Source: Actinomycetes bacterium
GTDB lineage: Bacteria > Actinomycetota > Thermoleophilia > Solirubrobacterales > 70-9
DNA: 64,000 bases
Reading direction: 5' to 3'
NCBI GenBank assembly: GCA_016861045.1
Contig: BOKP01000001.1
Span: forward strand, 871,529 to 935,528
This document shows, one piece after another, positions 45,620 through 53,840 of the stretch (position 1 is the first letter of the stretch; each line of letters opens with the position of its first letter). The notes under the pieces were generated by a model. It was given only the letters and a program-made list of their open reading frames with translations. It searched no databases and had not been told where the DNA came from. The translations under genes were made by a program, and so were the position numbers.

Positions 45620-45719
45620 CAGGCCGCACGCTCGCCGCGCCTGCTCGCTCGCGGCGAGCGGCAACCCGGCTCGAGGCCGCTCGCCGACTTGCCGCAGGGC
45701 GGGTGAAGCCCGGCCGCGC

Positions 45720-46112
45720 TCAGAGCTCCGCCGCGGCGAACGTGTTGCAGTCGCCGGGGTCGCCGGACCGGAGCCCGGCCTCGAACCAGCGGCGGCGCTG
45801 CTCGGAGGTGCCGTGGGTGAAGCTGTCGGGGTCGACCCGCCCGCCCGCCTGTCGCTGGAGGCGGTCGTCGCCGACCGCCTCGGCGGCGGTGAAGGCTTCG
45901 TCGAGGTCGCCCGGCTCGAGGTCGCCGGCGGCGTAGACGGTGCTCCCCCAGACGCCCGGGTAGTCGGCCTGGGGCTCCTGGCGGACCGAGAGCTCGCTCG
46001 CCTCGTCCGGATCCTCGCCGCCGAGCCGGGACGATGATCAGCCGGACGAGCCGGGTGACGCCCCGCGGATGTCGATCACGTCGCGGCTCTTCGCCCCGCG
46101 CCTCCACTTCAT
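45720..46112 (-). pseudogene. Decayed YpfJ-like neutral zinc metallopeptidase
   Basis: A single reading frame on the minus strand keeps both ends of a YpfJ-type protein but not the middle. The start reads MKWRRGAKSRDVIDIRG, as in the family; an in-frame TGA (46040-46038) follows after 24 codons; then a C-terminal part with [30 protein letters not shown] and [10 protein letters not shown]. Intact family members are about 280-300 residues; here only 130 codons separate start and stop, so about half the gene, including the HExxH catalytic domain, is deleted. The normally conserved ELQADC reads EPQADY. A GATGAT hexamer 6 nt before the old ATG may be its promoter relic. Confidence 0.8.
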
Positions 46113-46143
46113 GAAGCGATCATCGCAGCAGGTCGGCCGCACC

Positions 46144-46149
46144 TATGAT
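46144..46149 (+). promoter_or_regulatory. Candidate -10 (TATGAT) for polA
   Basis: 6-nt spacer to the GTG at 46156; decides the start against upstream in-frame codons from 46069. Confidence 0.6.
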
Positions 46150-46155
46150 CAGCCC

Positions 46156-48771
46156 GTGGCCACGGGCAACGCCGACAACGGGTCCGGCGACCTCTTCCTG
46201 ATCGACGGCAACAGCCTCGCCTACAGGGCGTTCTTCGCGCTGCCGGAGTCGATCGCGACCTCCGACGGCCGACCGACGAACGCGATCTACGGGTTCGCCT
46301 CGATGATGGTCAAGATCCTCACCGATTTCCGGCCCCGCGCCGTGGCGGTCGCCTGGGACGCCGGGATGTCGGGCCGCGATCGGATCTACGAGCCCTACAA
46401 GGCGCAGCGCCGCTCCCGCCCCGACCTGCTGAAGGAGCAGTGGCCGCACCTCGAGCCGCTCTCGGACGCGTTCGGGTTCGCGAACGTCCGCGCCGAGGGG
46501 TGGGAGGCCGACGACGTGATCGCGACGATCGTGCGGCAGGCGCGCGCCGACGGGATCCCGGTGATGGTCGTGACCGGCGACCGTGACGCCTACCAGCTCG
46601 TCGGCGACGGGGTCCGCGTGATGTCGACGTCGCGCGGCGTCACCGAGACCCGCGTCTACGACCGCGAGGGGGTGATCGAGCGCTACGGCGTCGCTCCCGA
46701 GCTCGTCCCCGACCTGATCGGGCTCAAAGGCGACACCTCCGACAACATCCCGGGCGTGCCCGGGATCGGGGAGAAGACCGCGGCGCAGTTGCTGGGCGAG
46801 TTCGGATCGCTCGAGGCGGTGCTCGAGAACGTCGAGTCGATCTCGGGTCCGAAGCGGAAGCGGAACCTGACCGAGCACGCCGACGACGCCCGGATCTCGA
46901 AGCGGCTGGCGACGATGAGCACCGACATCGACATCGAGCTCGATCTGCCGGCGCTGATGGAGCGCGGCCCCGACCTCTCCCGGCTCCGCGAGGCCGCAGC
47001 CGAGTTCGAGCTCCGCCAGGTGATCCAGCGGCTCGAGGAGGCGTGGGAGGGGGAGGTGCCGGAGCGGCCGGCCGAGGCGACGCTGGCGACCGAGGCGGCC
47101 GCCGGGACGATCGCGGATCTCGCCGGGGGCGAGATCTCATTCGCGATCGCGGGCGGGCGCTGGGGCGGCTACGACGGGGAGGCGCTGATCGGGGGCGAGC
47201 TGCCGGGGCGCGACGAGCTGGTCGCCGCCCTCGCCCCCCATCCGCTCGTCGGCCACGACTTCAAGTCGATGGCCGCGGGCTCGCCCCCGGGCCTGCTCGC
47301 CGCCCTCGCCGCCGGCTCGCTCGATCTCGCCCACGACACGATGATCGCCGCCTACCTGATCGATCCGGCGCGGCGCACCTACGAGCTCGATGAGCTCGGC
47401 GCCGACGAGGGCTTCGCGGTCGCCGGCACGCCGGCCGGCGACGGCCAGCTCTCGCTCGCCGACGGCGAGGACGCCGGCGATCCGGCCGGCTCGGCGCGGC
47501 TCGCCTGGGAGCTCGCCGGCCGGCAGCGGGGCAAGCTCGCCGACCTCGGCCTCGAGCGGCTGATGAGCGAGGTCGAGATGCCGCTGATCGAAGTCCTCGC
47601 CGGGATCGAGGGGGTCGGGGTCAAGCTCGACACGGCCAAGCTCGCGGCGATCTCCGAGGAGCTCGCCGGCCAGGCCGACTCGCTGCAGGCCGAGATCTGG
47701 GAGCTCGCCGGGCGCGAGTTCACGATCGGCTCCCCCCAGCAGCTCGGCGAGGTCCTGTTCGACGAGCTCGGCCTGAGCCGCAAGCGCCGCGGCAAGACCG
47801 GCTACTCGACCGACGCGCGGGTGCTCTCCCAGATCCGCGACGAGCACGAGATCGTCGCCAAGGTGGAGCGCTGGCGCGAGGTCACGAAGCTGACCAACAC
47901 CTACCTCGACGCGCTGCCGGGGCTGATCGATCCCGTGGACGGCCGCATCCACACGACCTTCAGCCAGGTCCGCGCGGCCACCGGGCGGCTCTCGAGCACC
48001 AGCCCGAACCTGCAGAACATCCCGATCCGATCCGACATCGGGCGCCCGATCCGGGCCTGCTTCGTCGCCGCCGACGGGAACGAGCTCGTCTCTTGCGACT
48101 ACAACCAGGTCGAGCTGCGCGTGCTCGCCCACGTCTCCGGCGACGAGTCCCTGCGCGAGATCTTCGCCTCCGGCGAGGACGTGCACGCGGCGACCGCGGC
48201 CGGGATCGTCGGCGCCGACCCCGACGCGATCAGCCCCGGCGAGCGGTCGAAGGCGAAGATGGTCAACTACGGGATCGCCTACGGGCTCTCGGCCTACGGC
48301 CTCGCCGAGCGACTCTCGATCCCGCGCGAGGAAGCCGCCTCCTACATCGAGCGCTACTTCGAGCGCTTCGACGGCGTCAAGCGGTTCATCGACGCCACGA
48401 TCGCGTCCGCCCGGGAGGAGGGATGCGTGCGGACGTTGATGGGCAGGCGGCGGCTGATCCCGGAGCTGCGCTCGCGCAACCCGCAGACCCGGATGCTCGG
48501 CGAGCGTCTGGCCGTCAACACCGTGATCCAGGGCACCGCCGCCGACATCATCAAGCTGGCGATGATCGCCTCCGTTCGCGCGCTCGCCGCCGGGTGCCTC
48601 GAGTCGCGCCTGATCCTGCAGATCCACGACGAGCTGCTGTTCGAGGGGCCGGCGGCGGAGACGGGCGCCGTGACCGACCTCGCGCGGCGCGAGATGGTGG
48701 GTGCCTTCCCGCTCGACCCTCCGCTCGCGGTCGAGATCGGCGCCGGCACCGACTGGCTCGCCGCCAAGTAG
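46156..48771 (+). CDS. polA: DNA polymerase I
   Basis: 871 residues. The 5'-3' exonuclease domain (1-290) begins LFLIDGNSLAYRAFF and has the H3TH region IPGVPGIGEKTA. The 3'-5' exonuclease-like domain (about 310-480) lacks the catalytic DxE, so proofreading is probably absent, as in Taq and mycobacterial enzymes. The polymerase domain has motif A DYNQVELRVLAH, motif B RSKAKMVNYGIAYG and motif C QIHDELLFE. Tyr replaces E. coli Phe762 in motif B, a residue linked to tolerance of dideoxynucleotides. The GTG start is supported by TATGAT 6 nt upstream; the frame is open further up but overlaps the pseudogene. Confidence 0.97.
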   Translation: MATGNADNGSGDLFLIDGNSLAYRAFFALPESIATSDGRPTNAIYGFASMMVKILTDFRPRAVAVAWDAGMSGRDRIYEPYKAQRRSRPDLLKEQWPHLEPLSDAFGFANVRAEGWEADDVIATIVRQARADGIPVMVVTGDRDAYQLVGDGVRVMSTSRGVTETRVYDREGVIERYGVAPELVPDLIGLKGDTSDNIPGVPGIGEKTAAQLLGEFGSLEAVLENVESISGPKRKRNLTEHADDARISKRLATMSTDIDIELDLPALMERGPDLSRLREAAAEFELRQVIQRLEEAWEGEVPERPAEATLATEAAAGTIADLAGGEISFAIAGGRWGGYDGEALIGGELPGRDELVAALAPHPLVGHDFKSMAAGSPPGLLAALAAGSLDLAHDTMIAAYLIDPARRTYELDELGADEGFAVAGTPAGDGQLSLADGEDAGDPAGSARLAWELAGRQRGKLADLGLERLMSEVEMPLIEVLAGIEGVGVKLDTAKLAAISEELAGQADSLQAEIWELAGREFTIGSPQQLGEVLFDELGLSRKRRGKTGYSTDARVLSQIRDEHEIVAKVERWREVTKLTNTYLDALPGLIDPVDGRIHTTFSQVRAATGRLSSTSPNLQNIPIRSDIGRPIRACFVAADGNELVSCDYNQVELRVLAHVSGDESLREIFASGEDVHAATAAGIVGADPDAISPGERSKAKMVNYGIAYGLSAYGLAERLSIPREEAASYIERYFERFDGVKRFIDATIASAREEGCVRTLMGRRRLIPELRSRNPQTRMLGERLAVNTVIQGTAADIIKLAMIASVRALAAGCLESRLILQIHDELLFEGPAAETGAVTDLARREMVGAFPLDPPLAVEIGAGTDWLAAK

Positions 48772-48857
48772 GCTCGCGCCGCGTGATCTTCGCGCCCCGC
48801 CCGGGTTCAGGTCGGTGTGAGGGCAACCGATCCCCGATTGGAGAAGGAGCTACCAAC

Positions 48858-49265
48858 ATGACCGACCACGAGTTCCCCGAGGAGGAGCGCCGCCTCTACG
48901 ATCGCCTCGCGATCGTCGGCGTGGTGCTCCTGCTGGCGGCCTTCCTGCTCGGCGTCGCGAGCGTCACCTCCGGCTTCGCGCAGGCGTCCGGCGACGACGT
49001 CGTCGCCAAGCGCGATGACGGCGGCGGCGATGACGGCCACGAATCCGGCGACGACGACGATGACGACGACGACACCGGAACGAGGGCGACCGCCACCGGC
49101 ACCACCCAGGGCACGGGTCCGTCCAACACGGCCACCAACGACACGGCGACCGGGACCAAGACCGGCTCCGGCGGCGACACCGCCACCGGCACCACCCAGG
49201 GCACGGGTCCGTCCAACACGGCCACCAACGACACGGCGACCGGGACCCGGACGAAGGGCCGCTGA
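48858..49265 (+). CDS. Single-pass membrane protein with Asp-rich and Thr-repeat outer segment
   Basis: 135 residues. A short charged N-terminus (TDHEFPEEERRLYDRL) precedes one membrane helix (about 17-38). The outside part is low complexity: Gly/Asp-rich with a run of eight Asp (about 66-73), then Thr/Gly/Ser/Asn-rich, built partly from a tandem duplication of 23 codons (ATGTTQGTGPSNTATNDTAT). Good Shine-Dalgarno (GAGAAGGAG) 8 nt before the ATG. No known family. The Thr-rich tail could be glycosylated; the acidic run resembles the tail of the nearby sigma factor. It lies between polA and the kinase gene. Confidence 0.75.
   Translation: MTDHEFPEEERRLYDRLAIVGVVLLLAAFLLGVASVTSGFAQASGDDVVAKRDDGGGDDGHESGDDDDDDDDTGTRATATGTTQGTGPSNTATNDTATGTKTGSGGDTATGTTQGTGPSNTATNDTATGTRTKGR
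49089..49157 (+). repeat. 69-bp direct repeat, copy 1
   Basis: Identical base for base to 49179-49247; 90-bp period, in frame within the acidic/Thr-rich membrane protein gene. Confidence 0.9.
49179..49247 (+). repeat. 69-bp direct repeat, copy 2
   Basis: Exact copy of 49089-49157, separated from it by 21 bp. The absence of any silent difference suggests recent duplication or ongoing gene conversion. Confidence 0.9.
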
Positions 49266-49396
49266 TCCCCCGTCCGGAGGGATCCGGGGCCGACGGGGCG
49301 GCTCGCTCGGGCCGCCCCGTCGCCGCGTCCGCGCCCGAGGCGGGGGGCGATGGCTGGGGGTTCGAGGAGGGGGACGAGATCCTGCCCGGACGCAGC

Positions 49397-50227
49397 GTGC
49401 TCACGAAGCTCGGCGGCGGCCATCGCTACGAGGCCTACCTGGCCTGGGACGGCCATCTGCGGGCCACGGTCGTCGCGAAGCTGGTCCGGCCCGGACGGGT
49501 CGCCGAGGCGGACACCCTGCGCGGGCTGGCCGAGGAGGCGGAGGCGCTGGCCGCCCTCAACCACCCGGTGATCGTCCGCGGCTTCGGGGCCGAGCTCGCA
49601 GGGGCACGCCCCCAGCTCCTGCTCGAGCACCTCGAGGGCCCGCGCCTGTCGAGCCTGATCCGCCGCTACGGGCCGCTCGGCCGCGAGCAGCTCGCCCCGC
49701 TCGCGATCCAGCTCGCGGCCGCGGTCCACTACATGCACGCCGAAGGCTGGGTGCACCTCGACATCAAGCCGGCGAACGTGATCATGGGCGCGCCGCCGCG
49801 ACTGATCGACCTCAGCGTCGCCTGCCGCGCCGAGGTTGCCGCGACGATCGATCAGCCGATCGGCACGGATTCCTACATGGCGCCCGAGCAGTGCCTGCCG
49901 ACCGAGCTCGGCCCGGTCGGGCCGGCCGCCGACGTCTTCGGGCTCGGGGTCACGCTCTATCGCGCGGCCACCGGAGAGCGGCCGTTCGAGCGCGGCAGCG
50001 CCGAGGCCGGCCACGACCGGCCCGAGGAGCGCTGGCCGCAGCTCTCGCTGCCGGCGCTTCCGCTCGCGGCGGAGCTGCCCGCTCCGGTGGCGGCCGCGAT
50101 CGAGTCCTGCCTGGCGTACGAGCCGGCGGCGCGACCGGCGCCGGCGGAGGTCGGTGAGGCCTTCGAGGCGATGCTCGAAGCCCTGCCGAAGCCGCGCCTG
50201 AGCCGGATCAAGCCGCGCTGGAGCTGA
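49397..50227 (+). CDS. Divergent serine/threonine protein kinase
   Basis: At least 276 residues, kinase domain only, no membrane helix. Conserved: VVAKLV (ATP Lys), HLDIKPANV (catalytic Asp, Lys, Asn, with HLD for HRD), MAPEQC (APE) and DVFGLGVTLY. Altered: the glycine loop reads GGGHRYEAY, losing the third Gly, and DFG is DLS (IDLSVAC). The metal-binding Asp is kept, so activity is plausible. The GTG at 49397 is the only standard start, yet in-frame codons upstream back to 49262 read like coding sequence (GFEEGDEILPGRS), and a CTG at 49262 overlaps the previous stop (CTGA). A non-standard start is therefore possible. Confidence 0.8.
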   Translation: MLTKLGGGHRYEAYLAWDGHLRATVVAKLVRPGRVAEADTLRGLAEEAEALAALNHPVIVRGFGAELAGARPQLLLEHLEGPRLSSLIRRYGPLGREQLAPLAIQLAAAVHYMHAEGWVHLDIKPANVIMGAPPRLIDLSVACRAEVAATIDQPIGTDSYMAPEQCLPTELGPVGPAADVFGLGVTLYRAATGERPFERGSAEAGHDRPEERWPQLSLPALPLAAELPAPVAAAIESCLAYEPAARPAPAEVGEAFEAMLEALPKPRLSRIKPRWS

Positions 50228-50337
50228 GCGGTGAGCGGGCGCCCCGCTCCGCAGAGGTGGGGGCCGGGTGGTCGATCCCGTGATCGTCGCGGGGCGGTGA
50301 AGCGGGAGCGCTCCGGCGCGTCGCCGGGAGGGCTCCG

Positions 50338-51570
50338 CTAGTCCTCGTCGTCCTCGTCGTCGGAACCGGAGCCGGAGCCCGAGTGGTCGTCGTCGTCCGG
50401 CTCCTCCGGCTCCTCCGGCTCCTCGGGCTCCTCGGGCTCCTCCGGCTCGTCCGGCTCCTCCGGCTCCTCGAGCTCGACCCGATCGTCGTCGTCGAAGTCG
50501 TCGTGGCCGCCGCCGGAAGACCCGGAATGCCCGCCGCCTCCCCCGCTTCCGCCCCCGCCTGACGATTCCGAGGATCCGCCACCGGAGCCCGAGCGCCCTT
50601 CGTTGCGACCGCCCTCGCTTCCGTCGCGTCGCTCCTCCCCGGTTTCGTCGCGCCGATCGTCGCCGTCCTCGCCGGCCGCCTCGCGACGTCGCTCTCCCGC
50701 CGACCCGGCGACCGGCTCGGAGCCGTCGCCGCCGCGCCCGCTCCTCGACCCGGGGCCGGTGGCGGCGCTGGCGGTCTCGGGGCCGGCCGCGGGACGCTCG
50801 TCGCCGGAGCGGCGATCCTGGATCGCCTTGCCGGCGCCCACGGCCACGACCGCGGCCGTCAACCCGACCGCGGCCTTGCCCAGGGCGCCGCCCATCAGCG
50901 CACCGCCTCCCGCCCCCGCGACCCCCGCACCGGCGCCGCCGGCGCCCGCCGCCCCGGCGGCCGCGGCCGTGGCCGCGTCCTCGAGCAGCCAGCGCAGCAC
51001 CGGCAGCGGCACCAGGGCCCCGAGCGCATCTCGCAGCGTCGTCCGCGCCCGGAAGATGAGGCCGCGGACCGCGGTCGGGCTCGTCTCCAGCTTCGCCGCG
51101 ATCTCGGCGTGCCCGACGCCCTCCATCTCGCGCATGACGAGCGCCCGCCGCTGTGATTCCGGCAGCGCGCAGATCGCGTCGACGAGGCGCTCGAGCTCCT
51201 CCCGCTGCTCGGCGGTGGCGGGTACCCGCCGGCCCCCGTGCTGCTCGGGGTCGAGCTCGCTCCACGCCGGCTCGTCGCGAACGGTGTTCAGGGCCCGGTT
51301 GCGGACGATCGCGAACAGCCATGGCCGCAGCCGGATCTCGCGCTCGTCGGCCGCGAGCGCGTCATGGGCCCGCATCAGGGCGGCCTGCACGACGTCCTCG
51401 GCCCGGGCGGCGCCGGCGATCGCGCCGGCGAACGCCACCAGCGGCCCGCGGTAGCGGCGCACGATCTCGTCGAACGCGGGCCCGTGCCCCTCGCGCACCA
51501 GACGCACGAGCCGATCGTCGGACTGGGCGGCGAGCGCGCGCCGCGCGATCGGTCTCAGCGGGGTCGCCAT
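50338..51570 (-). CDS. ECF sigma factor fused to a membrane anchor and acidic tail
   Basis: 410 residues. Sigma region 2 (about 18-90; FDEIVRRYRGPLVAFA, RPWLFAIVRNRALN) and region 4 (about 120-180; ALPESQRRALVMREMEG, SPTAVRGLIFRARTTLRD) form a complete ECF factor. A Gly/Ala-rich stretch with a membrane helix (about 230-250) follows, then some 160 residues of Arg/Asp/Gly/Ser-rich sequence, eight EEP/DEP units and a DDEDDED end, presumably outside. No separate anti-sigma gene is adjacent. The ATG at 51570 is preferred over 51630 because GATAAT lies 9 nt before it. Convergent with the kinase, divergent from pspC. Confidence 0.88.
   Translation of the reverse strand: MATPLRPIARRALAAQSDDRLVRLVREGHGPAFDEIVRRYRGPLVAFAGAIAGAARAEDVVQAALMRAHDALAADEREIRLRPWLFAIVRNRALNTVRDEPAWSELDPEQHGGRRVPATAEQREELERLVDAICALPESQRRALVMREMEGVGHAEIAAKLETSPTAVRGLIFRARTTLRDALGALVPLPVLRWLLEDAATAAAAGAAGAGGAGAGVAGAGGGALMGGALGKAAVGLTAAVVAVGAGKAIQDRRSGDERPAAGPETASAATGPGSRSGRGGDGSEPVAGSAGERRREAAGEDGDDRRDETGEERRDGSEGGRNEGRSGSGGGSSESSGGGGSGGGGGHSGSSGGGHDDFDDDDRVELEEPEEPDEPEEPEEPEEPEEPEEPDDDDHSGSGSGSDDEDDED
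50398..50469 (-). repeat. Eight 9-nt units encoding EEP/DEP
   Basis: Tandem GAG-GAG-CCG-type repeat in the sigma factor tail, with only silent changes and one Glu-to-Asp change. Prone to slippage. Confidence 0.8.
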
Positions 51571-51579
51571 CTCAGCTTC

Positions 51580-51585
51580 ATTATC
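51580..51585 (-). promoter_or_regulatory. Candidate -10 (GATAAT) for the sigma factor gene
   Basis: Minus strand, 9-nt spacer to the ATG at 51570. The rest of the 201-nt divergent region holds a Shine-Dalgarno for pspC (CAGGAGG, 51757-51763) and no other feature I can name. Confidence 0.5.
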
Positions 51586-51771
51586 GTGGCCGTCGTCCTC
51601 GGGCCCGAGCCGTTGCAGCCATGCTCCCACAACCCCGGCCGCTCCCGAAGATCACGGTCGCGGGCCCCCGGGACCGACACGGGACCGATCGGGGTCATCC
51701 CGGATGGACGGGCGGAGCCGGCACCGGCAGCCTGGATGGGTCAGATCCCATCCGATCAGGAGGCCTACGAG

Positions 51772-52785
51772 ATGAACGAGAGATACGAGGATCGAGGCGC
51801 CGGGCCCGATGGCGGGCCCGCTCCGGACGAGGTGCCGACGACCCCGGCGCCGGAGGTGCGCGAGTCGCCGCGGCGCTTTCTGCGCAGCCGCGACGACCGG
51901 GTCGTCGCCGGCGTCTGCGGGGGGCTCGGCCGCTATTTCGACATCGATCCGGTGATCGTCCGCATCGCGTTCGCGGTGACGGTGCTGTTCGGGGGGATCG
52001 GGATCCTCGCCTACCTGGCGGTGGCGCTGTTCGCGCCCGCCGACGACGGCACCGGGGCGCCGGCCGAGGGCGGGCGCGGGCGCGAGATCGCCCAGATCCT
52101 CGGCGTCGTCGCGATCGCGCTCGTCGCGATCGCCGGCTTCGGGGTGCTCGCCGTCGGCGCGGCCGTCCTGACCGGCCTCGGGTTCGGCCTGCCGGTCGCC
52201 GCGGTCGTCGTGGTGATCGGGGTCGCGCTCGCGGCCCTGTCGTTCCGCGGCGGCGCCCGCTGGCTGCTGGTGCCGGCGCTGGCGCTCGCGCTCGGGGTGG
52301 GGGTGGCCGCCGCCTCCGACCTCGACCTCGACGGCGGCATCGGCAAGCGGGACCACCGGCCCGTGTCGGCGGCCGCGATCCCCGCCGGGGGCTACGAGCT
52401 CGGCGCCGGCCGCCTCGCGGTCGATCTCCGCGACATCGGCTGGGGAGCCGAGCGGACGCTCGAGCTCGACGCCCGCGTCGGCGTCGGCCAGCTCGTCGTC
52501 GCGGTCCCCGCAGATGTATGCGTCGAGGCCGATGTCCACGCCGGCGCCGGAGACATCCTCGTCGCCGGCCAGCGCGCGGACGGGTGGGACGTCGACCTGG
52601 CGACCGGCGAGGGGGCGCGGGCGGCGCCGCGGCTCGTGCTGGACGCCGGCGTCGACCTCGGGCAGGTCACGGTCGTCAACGACGATGACGCCGAGATCGG
52701 CGTTCGCGGCTGGGACCGGGACGGCGACGACTACGGCGACGCCGCGGCGATGAGAGCAGCGAACGCGAGGGCCTGCCGGGCGTGA
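51772..52785 (+). CDS. PspC-domain membrane protein with LiaF-like C-terminus
   Basis: 337 residues. A PspC domain (about 35-90; FLRSRDDRVVAGVCGGLGRYFDIDP, then a membrane helix) is followed by two to three more helices (about 105-190) and a soluble beta-rich C-terminal domain (about 205-330) resembling DUF4097/LiaF C-terminal domains. It starts a three-gene unit with overlapping histidine kinase and response regulator genes. In Bacillus and other actinobacteria such PspC/LiaF proteins modulate a LiaRS-type envelope-stress system. Good Shine-Dalgarno before the ATG. Confidence 0.86.
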   Translation: MNERYEDRGAGPDGGPAPDEVPTTPAPEVRESPRRFLRSRDDRVVAGVCGGLGRYFDIDPVIVRIAFAVTVLFGGIGILAYLAVALFAPADDGTGAPAEGGRGREIAQILGVVAIALVAIAGFGVLAVGAAVLTGLGFGLPVAAVVVVIGVALAALSFRGGARWLLVPALALALGVGVAAASDLDLDGGIGKRDHRPVSAAAIPAGGYELGAGRLAVDLRDIGWGAERTLELDARVGVGQLVVAVPADVCVEADVHAGAGDILVAGQRADGWDVDLATGEGARAAPRLVLDAGVDLGQVTVVNDDDAEIGVRGWDRDGDDYGDAAAMRAANARACRA

Positions 52786-53840
52786 GCCGGGAGCGCGTCG
52801 ATCGGGTCTCGCTGGTCGCCGGCGTGGCCGTCGTCCTGCTCGGCGCCGCGCTCTGTCTCGATCAGCTCGACCTGGTCGCGCTCGACCCCGACCTCTTCCG
52901 CGACCTCGGGCTCTGGTGGAGCGCCGCGATCGTCGCGCCGCTCGTCCTCGCCGCCGCCGGGGCCGCCCTGCTCTGGGCGCTCTCCGGCGGCGGGGACCCG
53001 GCGCCGCGGTCGCGGCCGGCCGCCGCGGTCGTCCCGCGCGACAGTCCGGCGTCTGCGCCCTCTCCCGCGGCCCGCCTCCGCGACCTCTACCGGGGCGGTT
53101 TCGGGGTCGCGCTCGTGGTCGGGGCCGGGCTGCTCTTCCTCGCCCGTGTCGATGCCCTCGGCGGTGCCCGTGACGCCGCCTTCACCGCGATCGTCGCCGT
53201 CCTCGCGCTGGCTCTGATCCTCGCTCCCTTCATCTGGCGGCTCGGTCGCAGCCTCGCCGCCGAGCGGGCCGAGCGGATCCGCTCCCAGGAGCGCGCCGAG
53301 ATGGCGGCGCACCTGCACGATTCCGTGCTGCAGACGCTGACGCTGATGCAGAAGCGAGCCGGCGATCCGCGTGAGGTCGCGGCGCTGGCGCGGCGGCAGG
53401 AGCGCGAGTTGCGCGGCTGGCTGAGCTCGGGCCGCACCGCCGCCGCGGGCGGCCTCGCGGCCGCGTTGCGGGCGGCGGCGGAGGAGGTCGAGGATGCCCA
53501 CCGGGTCGAGGTCGACGTGGTGACCGTCGGCGATTGCGCGCTCGACGAGGGCGCCGGGGCGCTCGTGGCCGCGACCCGCGAGGCCCTCGTCAACGCCGCC
53601 AAGTTCGCCGGTGACGCCGGCCCGGTCTCGGTCTACGCCGAGGTCTCCCCAGAGCTGATCGAGGCCTACGTGCGCGACCGCGGCGCCGGATTCGACGTCG
53701 AGCGGATCGGCGGCGACCGCCACGGGGTACGAGAGTCGATCGTCGGCAGGATGCGCCGCCACGGCGGCGATGCGACGATCGCCTCGATGCCCGGCTCCGG
53801 AACCGAGGTCGCGCTCTCGCTGCCACGGGAGGCGCGATGA
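52782..53840 (+). CDS. Sensor histidine kinase (HisKA_3 / NarL-partner type)
   Basis: 352 residues. Four membrane helices in two hairpins (about 10-30, 45-66, 105-122 and 128-150) with little outside sequence. Dimerisation/phospho-acceptor box AAHLHDSVLQTLTLMQKR (about 175-192). HATPase: EALVNAAKFA (N box), DRGAGFD (G1) and GSGTEVALSLP (G2). Short external loops suggest an intramembrane-sensing kinase like LiaS. The GTG start overlaps pspC (GTGA) and the stop overlaps the regulator gene (ATGA). Confidence 0.93.
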   Translation: MSRERVDRVSLVAGVAVVLLGAALCLDQLDLVALDPDLFRDLGLWWSAAIVAPLVLAAAGAALLWALSGGGDPAPRSRPAAAVVPRDSPASAPSPAARLRDLYRGGFGVALVVGAGLLFLARVDALGGARDAAFTAIVAVLALALILAPFIWRLGRSLAAERAERIRSQERAEMAAHLHDSVLQTLTLMQKRAGDPREVAALARRQERELRGWLSSGRTAAAGGLAAALRAAAEEVEDAHRVEVDVVTVGDCALDEGAGALVAATREALVNAAKFAGDAGPVSVYAEVSPELIEAYVRDRGAGFDVERIGGDRHGVRESIVGRMRRHGGDATIASMPGSGTEVALSLPREAR

